DNA of 64,000 nt from an uncultured bacterium (GCA_947243845.1 CAMXIF010000002.1:124001-188000); one strand, 5' to 3'. Shown: positions 35,242 through 45,076, counted from the first letter of the stretch. Made by a program: numbers and translations. The notes: generated by a model from the sequence alone, not told the origin.

Positions 35242-36294
35242 TTATTTCTGCAGCATTTCCCAAGCTAACGGCGTGCCTTTCTCAATATCCCGAACTGCCG
35301 TCTGTCCCATAACTTCTTCGTAGTGCATGGTATGAAGTCCCGCGTGAGGCCGGATAGATCGCACATTGTCCGGGGTGATTTTTTCACCGGCCCTGATATC
35401 CTTTACTACAAAAAGAGACCTTGATCCGCTGCGCTCCTGCTCTTGTTTCTCAGTCAGTTTATACTCTGAAATTCCAAGCGCCTTTTCGACAATTCTGATA
35501 TGGTCTACCATCTCCTTAAATTCCTGTGGTTCCATGGAAAAAGCCCCATCCGGACCGCCATCTGCCCGGCGCAGCGTCAGATGCTTCTCCACCATTTTTA
35601 CGCCTAACGGAATAGATGCCACTGGTACCAAACTGCCCATAGAATGATCCGAAAGCCCCACCAGACAATGATAAGTCCTAAACAGCGTAGGGATCATATT
35701 TAAGTTAATTTCTTCATACGGTGTTGGATACGCCGACACACATTTTAAGAGCATAATCTCCTCGTTGCCCTCTTCCTGACAGACCTGCAGAGCTCTCTCA
35801 ATATCCTCTGCATGCGCCACCCCAGTGGCAAAGATCACTGGCTTATGTAAGGCCGCTACTTTCCGAATCAGCGGAATATCATTAATCTCATAGGATGCAA
35901 TCTTATAGGCCGGCATCTTATGCGCTTCCATAAAATCCACCGCCGCATGATCAAACGGTGAAGAAAAACATATAAGCCCCAGTTTTCTGGCCACTTCCTG
36001 CAATTTGGGCTGCCAATCCCAGGGGGTACAAGCTTCCTGATACAGCTGATACTCCGTCATCCCATCCCAAAGGCCGCCATGAATCTGGAAATATTCCTTA
36101 TTACTGTCCACAGACAGACTGTCCGCCGTATAGGTCTGCAGTTTGATTGCATCTGCCCCTGCCTCTTTGGCCGCATGAATAATTTCAACCGCTCTGCCAT
36201 AATCTTTCAGATGGTTTCCCGACATTTCCGCCACACAAAAACAGGGGTGCGATTCCCCAATGATTCTGTTTTCTATTGCAAAAGTTTTTTTCAT
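35242..36294 (-). CDS. pseI: Pseudaminic acid synthase PseI
   Basis: 350 residues. An NeuB TIM-barrel (residues about 10-270) is followed by a C-terminal SAF/antifreeze-like domain (about 290-350). GGLWDGMTEYQLYQEACTPW, the conserved FSSPFD, AYKIASYEI, LSDHSMG and GGPDGAFSMEPQEFKEMVD are PseI hallmarks that separate it from sialic acid synthases (NeuB). It condenses 2,4-diacetamido-2,4,6-trideoxy-L-altrose with phosphoenolpyruvate. It follows pseF in the same transcript with a 71-base gap and converges on the ATP-grasp gene. Confidence 0.93.
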   Translation of the reverse strand: MKKTFAIENRIIGESHPCFCVAEMSGNHLKDYGRAVEIIHAAKEAGADAIKLQTYTADSLSVDSNKEYFQIHGGLWDGMTEYQLYQEACTPWDWQPKLQEVARKLGLICFSSPFDHAAVDFMEAHKMPAYKIASYEINDIPLIRKVAALHKPVIFATGVAHAEDIERALQVCQEEGNEEIMLLKCVSAYPTPYEEINLNMIPTLFRTYHCLVGLSDHSMGSLVPVASIPLGVKMVEKHLTLRRADGGPDGAFSMEPQEFKEMVDHIRIVEKALGISEYKLTEKQEQERSGSRSLFVVKDIRAGEKITPDNVRSIRPHAGLHTMHYEEVMGQTAVRDIEKGTPLAWEMLQK

Positions 36295-36365
36295 ATCTCT
36301 ATCCTATCATTTTATCCGCAAAATACGTTATACTTATTCACTTTGATTCGCTGCCGTCTCTAATA

Positions 36366-37067
36366 TTACCTGTTCTTTGATATCATCTGCTGGTACTTTA
36401 ATTCTGCAATCGCCCAGTCATCCGGGTTATCAATATCCTGGACTTCCAGTTCACTCATGACCATAGGTATCATCCGCGGAAGATCCGTTGTTCCACATTG
36501 CAGAAATGGCTCTGTACGACAGCAATAAAACTGCCCACAGTCATGATAATAAGGTTCCAGATCCTGAGACCGCGTCTTGGCATGTTCCGGCCATTTCATC
36601 CGCAATTCACCCGCTTCATTGATCACCATACAACGCTGCGGCGGAAAAGAAAAAGGTACCACCGGCATCACAGAATCAGCCTTCTCCAAAAGTTCCATCG
36701 CTGCTACCAGTTTCTGTGCCGTCACAAAAGGCGCCGTTGGATAAAGGCAGCAGAAAGAATCAAATTTCCTGCCCTGCTCCTGATACGCCATAAGCACTTC
36801 TAGAAGCACATCGTCTGTGGATGCATAGTCCCCAGCACACTCGCTGCTCCTCATAAAAGGAACCTTCGCTCCATATTGAACGGCTATCCTGGCAATCTCC
36901 TCATCATCCGTGGATACCATGACTTCTTCGAACAATCCTGCCTGCAATGCCGCCCCTATAGAATAGGCAATAACTGGTTTCCCGCAAAATAATTTGATAT
37001 TTTTACGCGGAATTCGTTTGCTGCCGCCTCTGGCTGTGATAATGGCAATGGAAGCACTCATAAACAT
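36366..37067 (-). CDS. pseF: Pseudaminic acid cytidylyltransferase PseF
   Basis: 233 residues. AIITARGGSKRIPRKNIKLF is the CTP-binding start, followed by VMVSTDDEEIA, CCLYPTAPFVT, VPFSFPPQRCMVINEAGEL and TRSQDLEPYYHDCGQFYCCR. The last two motifs characterise PseF against NeuA. It makes CMP-pseudaminic acid. AAAGGA stands six bases ahead of the ATG at 37067, and a consensus promoter lies 80-110 bases upstream. Confidence 0.93.
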   Translation of the reverse strand: MFMSASIAIITARGGSKRIPRKNIKLFCGKPVIAYSIGAALQAGLFEEVMVSTDDEEIARIAVQYGAKVPFMRSSECAGDYASTDDVLLEVLMAYQEQGRKFDSFCCLYPTAPFVTAQKLVAAMELLEKADSVMPVVPFSFPPQRCMVINEAGELRMKWPEHAKTRSQDLEPYYHDCGQFYCCRTEPFLQCGTTDLPRMIPMVMSELEVQDIDNPDDWAIAELKYQQMISKNR

Positions 37068-37146
37068 CTGATTCCTTTCCGTTCTTCTAAAAAGCTTCGT
37101 TTCTTTTCAGGCAATGCCTTTGATCATCCTGATCAACTCCTTTCAT

Positions 37147-37175
37147 ATTATACCCTGTGGCGCTTGTTTTTTCAA
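37147..37175 (-). promoter_or_regulatory. Sigma-A promoter of pseF-pseI
   Basis: Minus-strand TTGAAA (37170-37175), exactly 17 bases, TATAAT (37147-37152). One of the strongest promoter matches in the window; it separates pseF-pseI from the coiled-coil gene upstream. Confidence 0.75.
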
Positions 37176-37266
37176 TTATTCTGCCTGATAAAAACTTCCT
37201 GCCGCGTATACCGAGTCCGCAAACAAATCTTACAAAGTAACTTCTGCAGGATATTACTTTAAGGCC

Positions 37267-37836
37267 CTATGATATTTTCTTAAGCGTCTCAGAATGTGTC
37301 TGCACCGTCCTACTTACATTGGACACCATTGCAAACAATTCCGGAAGCCTGTCAGTATAGGCCTTATAACGCTCAAAGGTGGTCATATAGCATGACTCTA
37401 TATTAGCTACACGAGGTACCAGATTATTCTCCAGATGCACTACCTCAATTCGTTTGATACTCCCCTGCTGCTCCTGCAGACATTTTTCTATATTGTCAAG
37501 TCTGCAATTGGTACGTTCAGAAGATTTCTCCAAATTGGCTGTCCTGCCTGTTAGGTCTATGATATTATCCTTCAGCTGCGTTACTTCCCTGGTGAGAACA
37601 TCAAACTTATACTCCATATTAGTCATCCTCTTGTCCAGACCTGTTATATCATCTCTTAAATCTGCCGTTTCTGCATTGAGATTTGCTACGTTTTTCTTTA
37701 AGGCTGCCACATCTTCCTCCAGCCTTGTCACCCTCACCTTCAGTTCTGCAATATCTTTTTTAATAGGTTCTAAATGTATCTGAAGTTTTCTCTCTAATAA
37801 ATCCTCTATTGATAACAGCAATGCTTCATTATCCAT
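37267..37836 (-). CDS. Coiled-coil protein of unknown function
   Basis: 189 residues, soluble, no signal peptide. From residue 18 to about 135 it is a nearly continuous coiled coil with heptads of Leu/Val/Ile (for example IAELKVRVTRLEEDVAALKK repeating every 7-11 residues, with periodic Asn/Thr). The C-terminal 50 residues are globular or helical. Such proteins are common and annotated as hypothetical in Lachnospiraceae; I cannot assign a role. AGGGAGGATAAA precedes the ATG. It lies alone between two promoters in the pse region and may be unrelated to the sugar pathway. Confidence 0.75.
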   Translation of the reverse strand: MDNEALLLSIEDLLERKLQIHLEPIKKDIAELKVRVTRLEEDVAALKKNVANLNAETADLRDDITGLDKRMTNMEYKFDVLTREVTQLKDNIIDLTGRTANLEKSSERTNCRLDNIEKCLQEQQGSIKRIEVVHLENNLVPRVANIESCYMTTFERYKAYTDRLPELFAMVSNVSRTVQTHSETLKKIS

Positions 37837-37967
37837 ATTTTATCCTCCCTTGTACTATATTTTGTTCCCGCTCACCTCTCTTATATCATTATATTATACG
37901 GAATGCAAATCCTTTTTATTTAAAAACATGTAGAACTTTTACAACTCTGGTACAATGATGTATCTGT

Positions 37968-38070
37968 TATCTTGTGGTTTCCTGTTGATAAATCTTTGTA
38001 GTTTCCATATATATTCATACACAAACTACAAGATATGGTATTGTGCACATTGCCATAACGACAAGATATA
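37968..38070. repeat. Cluster of short direct and inverted repeats overlapping the pseG promoter
   Basis: TATCTTGTGGTTTCC (37968-37982) and AATCTTTGTAGTTTCC (37991-38006) are near copies; ACAAACTACAAGATA (38021-38035) is the inverted form; ACAAGATATA (38061-38070) is a partial inverted copy. The second copy fills the spacer of the candidate promoter at 37985-38013, and the second and third can form a stem (TTGTAGTTT/AAACTACAA). This looks like operator sites. Apart from these sites and the promoter, the gap 37837-38223 shows no gene. Confidence 0.45.
37985..38013 (+). promoter_or_regulatory. Candidate sigma-A promoter of pseG
   Basis: TTGATA (37985-37990), 17-base spacer, TATATA (38008-38013). 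It gives a leader of about 200 bases before pseG. The spacer contains one of the repeated TCTTTGTAGTTTCC-type elements, suggesting regulation. Confidence 0.5.
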
Positions 38071-38223
38071 TTTGCCTTTTTATGATAATATCTATATACT
38101 AACAAATAGAAGAGGTAGTTTATTTCCAGCTTAACGAATTAAACCTTCCCGATTGCGAATTCCGCCCCGCGGGCTCGAATCAGCGATAGATTTTCTCGTC
38201 CATTAACAAGGAGACTACAGATT

Positions 38224-39438
38224 ATGACGACAATTTATTTCAGGGTAGACGGTAACAGCGATATCGCTACGGGACATATTATGCGCTGTCTTGCGATTGC
38301 ACGCGCCTGTATGCAGGCTGGCAAAGAACGGGCACATCGTGTTCAGATTTCCTTTCTTGTCTCAGACAATGAAAGCTTTTCTCTTTTAGAAAATCGATTT
38401 GAAAAACCAGATGAATTTCCCATCCATTCTCTTAACAGTGATTATCAACATTTGGAGGAAGAAGTGTCTGACCTGCTTGCCTACATCACAGCTAAGGCAG
38501 ATTCTGATATATCCCCGTCCAGTGATACCATCTATGAAAAACCTTGGCTTTTTGTAGATTCCTATTTTGTATCTACCAATTATTTTCATATACTGTCCGG
38601 TCACTGTAAGATTGCTTATTTGGATGATCTTCGAAATTCTGACTGTCCGGTAGATCTGCTCATTAACTATGATACGAATCTGGATTGTCCACACTACGCC
38701 AAAGCCGCTCATAAGCTGCTAGGCATACAATATACCCCACTGCGGACGCAATTTCAGTCTCCTGACTATCAAGTTCGCCCAGAGGCCGCACATGTTTTTG
38801 TTTCCACCGGCGGCACGGATCCCTACAACATCGCAGAATATTTACTGCGCACCATTTATGACTGCAAACATTGTCTGGATATGCAGTCAACATACCATAC
38901 CTATCCTTTTGAATATCCGGACATGGCCAGACTACAGTCCCTGCATTATCATATTGTCACCAGCAGAGCCAATCTCCATTATGGCAATCTGGTTACTATG
39001 GAAGCGAATAATCCGCATATTCATATCCATGAAAATGTCACCGACATGGCTTCTCTTATGGCATCCTGCGATCTGGCCATATCCGCAGGCGGCACCACGC
39101 TGTCCGAACTCTGCGCTGTGGGAGTACCGGCAATCAGTTATCTGATGGCAGACAATCAACGCACTGCCGTAGAAACCTTTGCCGCCAAAGGCATCATCCC
39201 CTGTGCCGGTGATATCCGTCCGGTGCAGATACATGATTTTGCTAATCAGAACTCAGAAATTTTAAAAATTTCCAGTTCCGGGGAGTTTCCTTCTGCCTGT
39301 GTTATAAATAATATTTTACATTTTATGACAAGTATGTCAGAAAACAAAGAAATGCGTCAAAAAAGCTCTCACGCTATGAGAGCCTTTCTGGATGGCTGCG
39401 GTGCCAGACGGATTGCCGATGCACTGCTTGCCATTTAA
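38224..39438 (+). CDS. pseG: UDP-2,4-diacetamido-2,4,6-trideoxy-L-altropyranose hydrolase PseG
   Basis: 404 residues, GT-B-like fold. YFRVDGNSDIATGHIMRCLA holds the conserved G-H-x-x-R-C region with the catalytic His. LFVDSYFVS, HVFVSTGGTDPYN and DLAISAGGTTLSELCAVGVP (donor-binding site) follow. PseG releases UDP from the pseudaminic acid precursor. At 404 residues it is longer than usual (about 280-360), from insertions near residues 55-105 and 195-250 rather than a fused domain; no acetyltransferase (PseH) is attached. AAGGAG lies ten bases before the ATG. It is on the plus strand, opposite to the rest of the pathway. Confidence 0.9.
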   Translation: MTTIYFRVDGNSDIATGHIMRCLAIARACMQAGKERAHRVQISFLVSDNESFSLLENRFEKPDEFPIHSLNSDYQHLEEEVSDLLAYITAKADSDISPSSDTIYEKPWLFVDSYFVSTNYFHILSGHCKIAYLDDLRNSDCPVDLLINYDTNLDCPHYAKAAHKLLGIQYTPLRTQFQSPDYQVRPEAAHVFVSTGGTDPYNIAEYLLRTIYDCKHCLDMQSTYHTYPFEYPDMARLQSLHYHIVTSRANLHYGNLVTMEANNPHIHIHENVTDMASLMASCDLAISAGGTTLSELCAVGVPAISYLMADNQRTAVETFAAKGIIPCAGDIRPVQIHDFANQNSEILKISSSGEFPSACVINNILHFMTSMSENKEMRQKSSHAMRAFLDGCGARRIADALLAI

Positions 39439-39463
39439 TCATTGCAGCATTTTCATATCAGCC

Positions 39464-41779
39464 TTATGTTACGAGGTCAGGTTCTTCACCTGCCTTGCAG
39501 TTATCCTTTCTTCTGCGAACAGGATACCAGACACAGCCGGCAATCGTCAGTGCAGAAACCAAATTTGCAATCACAAATCCTATAACCGGACCATACCGTA
39601 CATAAATCCTGTGTTCTTTCCCATCGCCCTGGGCCACAAAACGCATTCTCGCACCGTTGCCGCGTCCAATCTGTAACGCGTTACCATTTTCATCCGTGGC
39701 ACGATAGCCGTGATAACTGAGTATGGGCAGTTCTATATAGCAATCTGAGGCTGTGGCCGTATAAGCCACCGCCGCCTTCGTTCCCTTTTTCTGATAATCC
39801 CTGACAGTCACATAGTTCATATCAGAAACCACCACACTAGTGACCAGCTTTTCGTCCGATGCCCCGTCAAGCCGCCATTCATGCGGATAGAACATCCCTA
39901 TGTTGGTGATCAACTTGCTCTCATGTCCTTTGGACGCCACTGCCTGCGCATTATCATACGGCATATGATTATTGTCGGACGGCACAGACACGATCACCAG
40001 CAGATTTAATCCCACCAGCAGAGCAAACACATAATTGCGATAAGGCTTTAAAATCTCTGAGCGTGACAAGCCGATAGCGCCCACAAAAACAAAGCAGGCC
40101 GAAGCAGGCCCAAGAAATCTCCAAGGGAACTGCAGTATCGTTGCAATATTTTCAAACACACCGTTTTCCATCAAGGCGCGATTTGGGAAGTATCCCGTTA
40201 TCATAAAGGTAAGCACAATCCCCAGCACGAGCAGATACATCAAGAAGCCTTCCTGCTCAGTCATACGGTTCCGGCGCTCATACAATAAATAAATAATCCC
40301 AATCCCGATACAGCCAAACAGTGCCAGTCCCAAGGAAAAGTACTGCTTGTTATAAAGACTCAATGTCTGCGTCAGATTGGATGGATTAATGGATTGTTCG
40401 AAATAGCCGCTCCACCGCAGCACATCCTTGGCTATATTTTCTCCAAAATAATAGTACAAAAACGGCGCCAAATACCATGCGTTAAGCAAAAGAGAAAGCC
40501 CGATCGACTTTCCAATTTCCCGATATCGGTGTTCCTTTATGATCCGCCCGCAATACATCAGCGCTGTGATCACACAGACTGCAGCCACAAACGCCGCACT
40601 TAAAATATGGCTCTGCAGCGCGCCGGAAAACCCGATCACCAGATAATACCACTTTTTACGATCACCCATAATCACATGATATAGCCCGGCGACCACGAGC
40701 GGCCAGAAGACCAACGCCAATGTCTCGCCCAGATCTCCTCTCGAAAAAATATTCGTAAATCGATACGGCATCAGTGTATATAAGATCACCGCCAGTATCA
40801 CACTGCGCCGCGATTTTATCATGGATTTCATGGCCACATAGGCACAAACCGCCGACCCTAAATTCGCCAAAAATACAATTACTTTATAGGATAATGCCAA
40901 TGATACCCTGCAGATACGCAAAAAAGCGCCAATATACAAGAACAGATAAGGATACATGGCATTCAGGTAGCCATTCCCCCGCAGCCCGTCCGGTTGGATA
41001 TTGACAGGAATCTGCCCATCCAGAATCCCATCTTTGAGTCCCTCCAGCCTAGCAAGATGATAACACAGATCATCTCCGTTATAGAGATACGTCTGCATCA
41101 TAGGGGAAGTTGCTAACAACGCCACACCCATGATGATACTATAATCCAGTAACTTCTCCTGTGTAATTGCCTTTTTACCTTTCCAAAGATATAAGTATCC
41201 CAGCCCATTTATCAATAAAAAGAGCAGCATGCAGAAATAAGTATCCGTATAGAACAAAGTATGCGGTGCTATTTCCAGACTCTTAACCGTCAGATTTCCC
41301 GTCCCGCCATAATTAATCCGCACCTGCAGCTGCTTGGCATCCTTAGAAAGCGTAAAATCCGCAGAGAACTCCCGGGCCTGCGGATCTACCTGCCAGGCGG
41401 CAATCTTATTGGCCTGTTCCCACAGTTCTACCACCGTATCTTTCTCTTCCGCAATATACTGCATCCGAACCGTATAACTGCCCTTGTTCATGACATATTG
41501 AGGCGTCTTGGCTATAACACCCGCCTTGGCCACTGATTCCTGAATCAAAAGAGATTTCTCCGAATCCACCACACCTACGGTGCGCTGCAGTTCAAATCCT
41601 GTGTAGACAATCGGCTGTCTGCCCTCATCCCCAATCCACATAAGTACGACCATAAGACAGACCATAACAACGTATATAATCTTACTTTTCAACGATATTT
41701 CCCTGATCAACGTTTTTCTTCCCCTCGGCTTTATCTCTTTTTCATTCGTAAGGATTTGCGTAGATTCCGATACGCCCAT
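39464..41779 (-). CDS. Large membrane protein, PTPS-related/YfhO-like (putative GT-C)
   Basis: 771 residues. One N-terminal membrane segment, an extracytoplasmic beta-rich domain (about residues 55-175), then about eleven membrane segments, and a C-terminal soluble domain ending in one more segment. YNGDDLCYHLARLEGLKDGI and GNGYLNAMYPYLFLYIGAFL match the 6-pyruvoyl-tetrahydropterin synthase-related membrane family; DD/H near the first loop is the likely active site. The ATG at 41779 overlaps the GT2 upstream by 49 bases and lacks a ribosome site; a TTG at 41710 with GAGGGG upstream is a plausible alternative start. Last gene of the pseB operon. Confidence 0.78.
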   Translation of the reverse strand: MGVSESTQILTNEKEIKPRGRKTLIREISLKSKIIYVVMVCLMVVLMWIGDEGRQPIVYTGFELQRTVGVVDSEKSLLIQESVAKAGVIAKTPQYVMNKGSYTVRMQYIAEEKDTVVELWEQANKIAAWQVDPQAREFSADFTLSKDAKQLQVRINYGGTGNLTVKSLEIAPHTLFYTDTYFCMLLFLLINGLGYLYLWKGKKAITQEKLLDYSIIMGVALLATSPMMQTYLYNGDDLCYHLARLEGLKDGILDGQIPVNIQPDGLRGNGYLNAMYPYLFLYIGAFLRICRVSLALSYKVIVFLANLGSAVCAYVAMKSMIKSRRSVILAVILYTLMPYRFTNIFSRGDLGETLALVFWPLVVAGLYHVIMGDRKKWYYLVIGFSGALQSHILSAAFVAAVCVITALMYCGRIIKEHRYREIGKSIGLSLLLNAWYLAPFLYYYFGENIAKDVLRWSGYFEQSINPSNLTQTLSLYNKQYFSLGLALFGCIGIGIIYLLYERRNRMTEQEGFLMYLLVLGIVLTFMITGYFPNRALMENGVFENIATILQFPWRFLGPASACFVFVGAIGLSRSEILKPYRNYVFALLVGLNLLVIVSVPSDNNHMPYDNAQAVASKGHESKLITNIGMFYPHEWRLDGASDEKLVTSVVVSDMNYVTVRDYQKKGTKAAVAYTATASDCYIELPILSYHGYRATDENGNALQIGRGNGARMRFVAQGDGKEHRIYVRYGPVIGFVIANLVSALTIAGCVWYPVRRRKDNCKAGEEPDLVT

Positions 41780-42768
41780 AATAGTTTATAATAGCAGATA
41801 AACTGTGCTGTGGACTTTATCTGCATTTTCACCAGTTTCTTTTCCTCCGCACCAATACGTTCCTGATAATACACATTTTTCTGAAAGTCCGGGAATGTCT
41901 CAAGCATTTCCTGTCCCAGCTTTTTGACAAAACTGCTTTTAACAGGACGTACTCCCTGCATATAAGTAAACAGCGTATTCACATAAAAGAGCGTTGCAAA
42001 ACTAAATTCCAGTTCTGAACGATATTTCTCCAGATAACCGTACTCCTTTGCTTCCCGCAGCATGATCCGCCCCGCCTCCATGCGATCCTCGCAACGTTTA
42101 ACACAGATAGTATGCACTGTGGAAGCGCCATGCTGATAATAATAATACAAGGGTTCTTCAATATATTCAAAATGTGTCGCCCGCAGCATCCAGGAATTGG
42201 CAAGTGCATTATCCTCATAAAAGATTCCTGTCGGAAAGCGCCCCGGATGGTCTATTACGATTTCCCTGCGATAAACCTTAACCACCAGGGAACCACTGTC
42301 CAGAATCAGGGATCGATACTTCTCCTCGTCCAAAACCCCCGTCTGCTCCGGTTTATTATTGTGCACCACCTGTCCGATCGCCATACTGTGTTCACTGGTC
42401 AGATGATAATCGCAGCCAACCATATCCGCGCCCGTCTCTTCCCCTCTGCCAATCAGCCGCGCGTAAAAATCTTCCGTAATCCAGTCATCACTGTCAATAA
42501 ATCCAATCCATTCTCCTTGGGCCAGACTCATACCTATGTTCTTGGCGCCTCCCTGCTTCTGATTCACAGAAGAATGAACGGCACGGAATCTATCAGGATA
42601 TTTATCCTGATATGTCTGCAGAATCTGATAAGAATCATCCGTGGAACAATCATCCACCGCAATGATTTCATAATCTTCTATGGTCTGTCTCACAAGAGAA
42701 TCCAGACAATATTCCAATTTCCCATCGGCCGCCATATTGTAGACCGGCACTATGATCGACAGTTTCAT
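41731..42768 (-). CDS. Family 2 glycosyltransferase
   Basis: About 345 residues, GT-A fold: MKLSIIVPVYNMAADGKLEY, IIAVDDCSTDDSYQIL, KQGGAKNIGMSLAQGEWIGF and IDSDDWITEDFYARL with the DSD metal site. FPTGIFYEDNALANSWMLRA is the acceptor-side motif. ATG 42768 has AGGA five bases upstream; a longer start at 42780 is possible. It lies between pseC and the large membrane protein, so it may build the glycan to which pseudaminic acid is attached. Confidence 0.9.
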   Translation of the reverse strand: MKLSIIVPVYNMAADGKLEYCLDSLVRQTIEDYEIIAVDDCSTDDSYQILQTYQDKYPDRFRAVHSSVNQKQGGAKNIGMSLAQGEWIGFIDSDDWITEDFYARLIGRGEETGADMVGCDYHLTSEHSMAIGQVVHNNKPEQTGVLDEEKYRSLILDSGSLVVKVYRREIVIDHPGRFPTGIFYEDNALANSWMLRATHFEYIEEPLYYYYQHGASTVHTICVKRCEDRMEAGRIMLREAKEYGYLEKYRSELEFSFATLFYVNTLFTYMQGVRPVKSSFVKKLGQEMLETFPDFQKNVYYQERIGAEEKKLVKMQIKSTAQFICYYKLLWAYRNLRKSLRMKKR

Positions 42769-42791
42769 TCTAGTCCTCATTTCTGTACAAT

Positions 42792-43985
42792 TTATCTGCG
42801 ATAGAATTCTACAATCTTCTTCACTGCCTCGATTACACTCTCCACGTCCGCATCACTCATCGCATAATAAAGCGGCAGTGTTATGATTTCCTCATACAAT
42901 TTCTCTGCATTGGGACACAGGCCTTTCCGATATCCCAGCTTTTCATAATACGGGAAATAATAGACCGGTATATAATGCACATTGCAGCATACATTCTCCG
43001 CCCCTAATGCTTCAAAGAATTTCTTCCTGTCAATCGTCAGTTTCTCCGGCACAATACGCAGGATATACAGATGTCTTGTGGTATCGGACTCCGGAATCTC
43101 CCGCTGTACAAATACTTCCGGCATATTGGAAAAAGCCTCATTATACCTGGCCACAATCTCCTTCCTGCGCCTGACAAACATGGGCAGCTTGTCCAGCTGA
43201 CTGATGATCAGTGCCGCCTGCATATCCGTCATACGGTAGTTATACCCCAGTTCCACCTGCTCATAATACCACGATCCCTCCGGTTCATGCTGCATCTGTT
43301 CCACATCCCGTGTGATTCCGTGAGACCTGAATAGCAATAACTTTTTATACAAAGCTTCCTCATTTGTGAGAATAACACCGCCCTCACCGCCGGTCACTGT
43401 CTTAACCGGGTGAAAACTGAACATGGTCATATCCGCGATCGAACCATTCATCTGCCCCTGATATTTTGTACCAATCACATGGGCGCCGTCCTCGATCAAT
43501 AACAGATTATGCTCTCTGCAGATTTTCAGAAGCGGTGCCAGATCAGCCGACTGTCCTGTATAATCAACAGCTACCACAGCCTTTGTCCTTGGTGTAATCG
43601 CCTCCTCTACCTTCTTCGGATCAATATTATATGTCTCAGGATCAATATCCGCAAAAACCGGTCTTGCTCCACAGTATAATGCGCAGTTAGCCGATGCGGC
43701 AAAGGTAATCGGTGTGGTGATTACTTCATCGCCCTCTCCCACACCTGCCGCCAGCGCCGCAATATGCAAAGCCGCCGTACCATTACTACACGCCACTGCA
43801 TATTTAGCTCCGGTCAGTTCACACAATTTGCGCTCCAATTCGGCAATCTTGGGACCACAGGTCAGATAATCACTCTTAAGTACATCCACCACTGCCTGAA
43901 TATCATCCTCATCTATATACTGGTGTCCATAAAATATCTTTGACTCCCTGACGGGCTTTCCGCCTGCTATCGCTGGTCTCTCCAT
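42792..43985 (-). CDS. pseC: UDP-4-amino-4,6-dideoxy-N-acetyl-L-altrosamine transaminase PseC
   Basis: About 397 residues, DegT/DnrJ/EryC1 fold. YIDEDDIQAVVDVLKSDYLT, SNGTAALHIAALA, EVITTPITFAASANCALYCG, LLLIEDGAHVIG and MTMFSFHPVKTVTGGEGGVI with the PLP lysine (K195 counted from this start), then YNYRMTDMQAALI. The order is that of PseC, which aminates the keto sugar made by PseB. The ATG at 43985 has GGAGAAG six bases upstream and gives the usual PseC start; the open frame extends to 44057 without a good site. Adjacent to pseB. Confidence 0.92.
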   Translation of the reverse strand: MERPAIAGGKPVRESKIFYGHQYIDEDDIQAVVDVLKSDYLTCGPKIAELERKLCELTGAKYAVACSNGTAALHIAALAAGVGEGDEVITTPITFAASANCALYCGARPVFADIDPETYNIDPKKVEEAITPRTKAVVAVDYTGQSADLAPLLKICREHNLLLIEDGAHVIGTKYQGQMNGSIADMTMFSFHPVKTVTGGEGGVILTNEEALYKKLLLFRSHGITRDVEQMQHEPEGSWYYEQVELGYNYRMTDMQAALIISQLDKLPMFVRRRKEIVARYNEAFSNMPEVFVQREIPESDTTRHLYILRIVPEKLTIDRKKFFEALGAENVCCNVHYIPVYYFPYYEKLGYRKGLCPNAEKLYEEIITLPLYYAMSDADVESVIEAVKKIVEFYRR

Positions 43986-44080
43986 AATCTTCTCCATTCT
44001 GAAACAACAATTCCTCGTTTCCCGCAAAATCCTGCGAAAACAAAGGACACGTATCACTGCCTACATGTCCTTTCCCTGTC

Positions 44081-45076
44081 TTATTTCTCTAACTCCACAT
44101 CCTTTAACAACTCTCTGATGTCTTCTACACTGAGCCAGTCCGTGTTATTGGCAGAACTGTAAGAGAATCCTTCCATTACCTTCTGCCCGGAAAGATCCGG
44201 CTGCTGTCTGTTATTCCAGGTCATCTGCGGATAAACAATAAAATGTTTATCGTACTCATATGTGGTCAAAGAATCTTCTGTGGTCACCATAATCTCATGT
44301 AGCTTTTCTCCCGGTCTGATACCTGTTTCCCTGATCTTACAGCCCGGCAGCATTGCCTCCGCCAGATCCGTGATTTTGAAGGAAGGAATCTTACTGATAA
44401 AAGTCTCGCCGCCGGTGGCCTCCGCCAATGCCTTGATCACCAGCTCAACACCCTGTGTCAGGCTGATCCAGAATCTTGTCATACGCAAGTCCGTGATGGG
44501 CAGTTCCTGCGCTCCCTCCTTGATCAGTTTATGAAACAGGGGAATCACCGATCCTCGGCTTCCCGCCACATTACCATAACGCACAATGGAGAAATTGATA
44601 TCTTTCGCTCCCGCATATGCATTGGCCGCCACAAAGAGCTTGTCCGATACTAACTTAGTACCCCCATACAAATTCACCGGATTAACTGCCTTATCCGTTG
44701 ACAAAGCCACCACTCTGCGGACACCGCTGTCCAATGCGGCATCAATCACATTCATCGCGCCATGAATATTAGTCTTGATCGCCTCATTCGGATTGTACTC
44801 GCAGGCGGGCACCTGCTTGAGCGCTGCCGCATGAACGATATAATCCACACCCTCGCATGCCCTTCTCAGACGCTCCACGTCCCTCACATCACCGATAAAG
44901 AAACGAAGTTTTTCCTCATATTCCTTAAACTCGTTCGCCATCATCCATTGCTTGAACTCATCTCGGGAATAAATGATGATCTTTCGCGGTTCATAATGCG
45001 TCAGCACATATTTTGTAAAACATTTTCCAAAGGAGCCCGTGCCCCCGGTGATTAATATTGTTTTATTCGTCAACAT
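44081..45076 (-). CDS. pseB: UDP-N-acetylglucosamine 4,6-dehydratase (inverting) PseB
   Basis: About 331 residues, extended SDR. TILITGGTGSFGKCFTKYVL is the NAD(P) site, IIIYSRDEFKQWMMANEF, FIGDVRDVERL and AAALKQVPACEYNPNEAIKT follow, and NLYGGTKLVSDKL holds the catalytic Tyr-x3-Lys. RYGNVAGSRGSVIPLF is a further PseB hallmark. First enzyme of pseudaminic acid synthesis. The ATG at 45076 has GGAGG seven bases upstream. A longer frame to 45151 is excluded because a strong promoter overlaps it. Confidence 0.94.
   Translation of the reverse strand: MLTNKTILITGGTGSFGKCFTKYVLTHYEPRKIIIYSRDEFKQWMMANEFKEYEEKLRFFIGDVRDVERLRRACEGVDYIVHAAALKQVPACEYNPNEAIKTNIHGAMNVIDAALDSGVRRVVALSTDKAVNPVNLYGGTKLVSDKLFVAANAYAGAKDINFSIVRYGNVAGSRGSVIPLFHKLIKEGAQELPITDLRMTRFWISLTQGVELVIKALAEATGGETFISKIPSFKITDLAEAMLPGCKIRETGIRPGEKLHEIMVTTEDSLTTYEYDKHFIVYPQMTWNNRQQPDLSGQKVMEGFSYSSANNTDWLSVEDIRELLKDVELEK

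Noticed and set aside
37920-38105. Minus-strand frame of 61 codons
   Set aside because: It overlaps the pseG promoter and repeat cluster, has no ribosome binding site and no protein-like pattern.
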